From NCBI GenBank assembly GCA_934086395.1, contig CAKOIE010000015.1, positions 1-33,500 of the forward strand: a stretch of DNA of 33,500 bases, given 5' to 3'. Shown here piece after piece: positions 31,240 to 33,500 of this stretch. This DNA is from an uncultured Bacilli bacterium. Its GTDB lineage: Bacteria; Bacillota_I; Bacilli_A; RF39; UBA660. The notes under the pieces are model-generated. The model searched no databases and was not told the DNA's origin. It saw only the letters and a program-made list of their open reading frames with translations. The position numbers and the translations under genes were made by a program. Numbering within the stretch: position 1 is the stretch's first letter; each line of letters starts with the position of its first letter.

Positions 31240-31918
31240 AATATTACATTTATATTATGATTTATTAAATTTATCCGGAGAACAAGGTAATATTTTAGCT
31301 TTAAAGAAAGCGTTTAATAATCAAAATGTTGAAGTAAAAATTGATTGTTTATCTGTTGATGATAAGATTAAATTTAGTGATTATGATTTAATTTATATGG
31401 GTAATGGCTCTAATTCTAATTTAAGCATTGCCCTTCAAGATATCAAAAAATATAAAAAAGAATTAAAAAAATATATTGATAATAATGGTTATATTATTGC
31501 AACTGGTAATTCATATTTATTATTTGGAGAAAAGATTAATGATACTGAATGTTTAAAAATATTTGATTATTATGCTAAATATGTAGAAAGAACTGCCCAT
31601 GGATGTTTAATGAAAATGTTAAATCAAAAAGACATTATTGGTTTTCAAAATAGAAATTATGTTGTTAATATAAATAAAAATCATTTATTTAAAGTAATTG
31701 ATGGAATATGTGATAATTTAAAAAGTGAACATGAAGGATATCATGAAAATAATTTTTATGGAACTTCAATTATAGGTCCCCTACTTATTAGAAATCCTCA
31801 TTTTACTAATATGATTGTAAAAGATATTTTAGAGAAAAATAATTTAGTTTATCATGATGATGAATTTAAATTACTAAATGATGCTTATAATGAGTATATT
31901 AAAAATTTTTATAGTTAA
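31232..31918 (+). CDS. gatD: GatD-like glutamine amidotransferase subunit, catalytically defective
   Basis: 228 residues, the usual GatD length being ~240. The family frame is kept: MIKILHLYYDLLNLSGEQGNILAL, the strand YDLIYMGNGS, and the ending GTSIIGPLLIRNP in place of GTYLHGPLLPKN. The nucleophile elbow that should be (T/V)(I/V)CGGYQ(F/L)LG reads IATGNSYLLFG, so the Cys is Gly92. The catalytic His of LHGP is Ile181. Glutaminase activity is therefore expected to be lost; the subunit may be only structural for MurT (free ammonia use?), or the trait is vestigial. Overlaps murT by 8 bp; a terminator follows. Confidence 0.9.
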   Translation: MIKILHLYYDLLNLSGEQGNILALKKAFNNQNVEVKIDCLSVDDKIKFSDYDLIYMGNGSNSNLSIALQDIKKYKKELKKYIDNNGYIIATGNSYLLFGEKINDTECLKIFDYYAKYVERTAHGCLMKMLNQKDIIGFQNRNYVVNINKNHLFKVIDGICDNLKSEHEGYHENNFYGTSIIGPLLIRNPHFTNMIVKDILEKNNLVYHDDEFKLLNDAYNEYIKNFYS

Positions 31919-31936
31919 TTTAAATATCAAATAAAT

Positions 31937-31970
31937 AAAACCCATTTTTAGAAAAATAGGTTTTTTATTT
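31937..31970 (+). terminator. Terminator after gatD
   Basis: aaaacc (31937-31942) pairs ggtttt (31959-31964), continuing inward with attttt/aaaaat, then T-rich exit. Confidence 0.8.
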
Positions 31971-32013
31971 AGAAATTTATATTAAAAAAAATTTCTGCAG
32001 AGTTCTACAGAGA

Positions 32014-33420
32014 TTATTTAATAATCCAAATTGGTTTTGTATCAGAACCAATATTTTCAATTAAATTATTTTTTCTCAAACTAGTTAATGTAGTCCTTAC
32101 TTTACTATTTTTTATTCTTAATTCTTCATTCATAAGAGGATAAATATAATTATTAATTTCTCGTCTTGTTCTACAATTTTTTAAAGATGATTTAATATAC
32201 GATAAAATTAATTCTTTTAATTTATTATTATCAATATCATTATTATTTATTTCATTACATAACGGAATAGAAGCAATAAAAGTCTCATCGTCTCTAAAAG
32301 TTGGTTGAGCACCATTGCTATATATACTCGAATATTTTGCAATTTTTTTAATTCCAGATCCCAACTCATCAGCTAGACCAATTTCTTTAAAAAAACTAGC
32401 CATCTTTGGATTTTTTGGATATGGTGAATAATTATTTAAATCTATAAATCCAATCATTCTAGGTTTGTTAGCATTTTCTGTAATAATATTACAGTTTCGC
32501 GGGATAAGGATTTGAATATTCTCTATGAATTAATAAATTTGCACATAATTCTCTTGCTATTACATCTCTAACATTTATTCTTTGTTCTCCCTCAATATAA
32601 AATTTATCATTCAAATGTTTTTTAATAAAATTTGTCAAGCGTTCATATGAATCTAATAAATTAGTTCTAATATCATCACGATCATCATATCGTTCTATAT
32701 ATTTTTTTTTAAAATTGCATCAGTTTTATAATATGATAATGCTGAATTAATTATATTATCTTTTCCAAATAACAATATACAGGCAAGATTAATTCCTTCT
32801 TTTTCAGTCTCTAAGTTTTTTTCATACAACCCAGCACTTCGAAGCATTTCTAAATTATTCATTTTAAGCCAAGGATGAATTTGAGGTTCTGTTTGAAGCC
32901 ATCATTCTTGCTTCTTCAATTAAATCAATTCTTAAATCTTCCATAGTTGCATAAGGATATATTTTGTTTTCTATATAAGTATTTCGCTTTCTAATATATA
33001 AATTAGAAATTTGAGTTGTATTATTAGTTATATCAAAATCACCATCCTCATTTCTATCATAAATTTTATTTCCTATTTTATGAACATCCGAACTTTCATG
33101 AACAAAAATATATAAAATATGTTCTGCTTCATAAAGATATTCTTTTATATCCAAATGGACTGTCGGAAATATTTTTTCAGGATTATTACATAAATCTACA
33201 AACTCTTTTTTATCTTTTTTACGTAGTCCTTATAAATACCCATAATTTCTGAATCATCTTTAACTCCAAGAAAAATATGTCCGCCATTTCGATTTAACAT
33301 AGAACAAATTGTTTCAAACAAATTACATGGTATAGATTTTTTTGCTTCTTTGTATTCAATGGTTGTACCCTCACCACATTTAATAAGTTCAACAAGATTA
33401 GTAGGTAAATTTTCAATCAT
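32014..33420 (-). pseudogene. Frameshifted AlbA_2 / HATPase_c_4 DNA-binding ATPase-like gene
   Basis: Remains of a ~470-residue Schlafen-AlbA_2/RecG-related protein. In order: 33420-33196 TIEYKEAKK...NRNGGHIFLGVKD (AlbA_2); a shifted frame DKKEFVDLCNNPEKIF to 33154-32864 HESSDVHKIGNKIYDRNEDG...IENKIYPYATMEDLRIDLIEEARMMASNR; another shift to HPWLKMNNLEMLRSAGLY...LFGKDN and YKTDAIL; another at the T9 run 32702-32710 (restoring KYIERYDDRDDIRTNLLDSYER); LIHREYSNPYPAKL then stop 32489; and 32457-32014 IGFIDLNNYSPYPKNP...ADELGSGIKKI (HATPase_c_4) plus a C-terminal winged helix. At least four frame breaks. The family usually acts as a transcriptional regulator/defence-like factor. Read-error is possible. 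Confidence 0.85.
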
Positions 33421-33423
33421 TAT

Positions 33424-33443
33424 TGTCTATGTTAGACCATATT
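33424..33443 (+). repeat. 20-bp exact repeat, copy B (mate at 58-77)
   Basis: Same 20-mer as the minus strand of 58-77. Here it is noncoding, just upstream of the pseudogene start; in frame it would read LSMLDHIV then stop, like a fossil of the transposase-like ORF's 3' part. Confidence 0.75.
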
Positions 33444-33490
33444 GTTTAAAAAATAAAAAAGGTGTAAAATAAATAAGGAGATGATAACTT

Positions 33491-33500
33491 ATGGATGAAG
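33491..33500 (+). CDS. First codons of a gene running out of the window
   Basis: ATG GAT GAA preceded by taaggag (10-nt spacing). Only MDE is visible; no function can be given. Confidence 0.45.

Noticed and set aside
32702..32710. T9 homopolymer as a phase-variation tract
   Set aside because: Three other frame breaks lie in the same gene, so restoring this one would not give a functional product.

Overview
The window reads as chromosome of a very AT-rich (by eye roughly one quarter G+C), low-GC Gram-positive bacterium of the Bacilli / Erysipelotrichia / RF39-like kind. Evidence: a Bacillus-type division set (EzrA, FtsA, FtsZ), the Gram-positive MurT/GatD pair, a SipW-type signal peptidase beside a TasA/camelysin-like protein, a sortase with an LPXTG-like substrate, and a block holding homologues of the Bacillus subtilis yut/yun neighbourhood (YutI-like NifU domain, YutH-like, YutD, YunB). 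Three products (SpoVS, YunB, YutH-like) belong to sporulation-associated families, so the lineage sporulates or descends from spore formers. The genetic code looks standard, with TGA used as a stop. No tRNA, rRNA or CRISPR array was seen.

Layout. (1) 1-600: a short PD-(D/E)XK transposase-like ORF. (2) 611-7104, minus strand: a compact cell-surface operon. In transcription order it encodes a lipid/membrane-anchored degenerate NodB-like protein, a thioester/SpaA adhesin with a sorting signal, a sortase, a TasA/BsaA-like fibre protein, a SipW peptidase, an InlB-repeat surface protein, a thioredoxin-fold membrane protein and TrmL. A short SSB lies just upstream. (3) 7665-12024, minus: orphan SufB, two tandem paralogous HELSH metallopeptidases, and a slipin. 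(4) 12135-15180, plus: an ADP-ribosyltransferase-like orphan, a DUF308-like membrane protein, an RlmI/K-like methyltransferase, an unknown partner and SpoVS. (5) 15213-17194, minus: Ffh and an unknown helical protein. (6) 17343-18629, plus: a DDE transposase with hairpin control elements. (7) 18851-22606, minus: a tiny Cys/Asp-tailed protein, EzrA and a large surface protein whose promoter contains a G7 tract. (8) 22673-27121: S1 protein, NifU domain, and the YutH/YutD/YunB block. (9) 27509-31918: ftsA-ftsZ (minus) divergent from murT-gatD (plus). (10) 32014-33420: a multiply frameshifted AlbA_2/HATPase pseudogene, then the first codons of another gene.

How it fits together: regions 7-9 are division and cell-wall functions. 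Region 2 looks like one envelope-assembly system that combines SipW export/processing of a fibre subunit with sortase anchoring of a covalent (thioester) adhesin. The most notable oddities are a GatD lacking both catalytic Cys and His, a homopolymeric G tract exactly between the -35 and -10 boxes of a surface-protein gene (a phase-variation architecture), a 76-residue protein with a Cys/Asp repeat tail, tandem unknown metallopeptidases, and small decayed gene remnants (Fic C-terminus, AlbA pseudogene).
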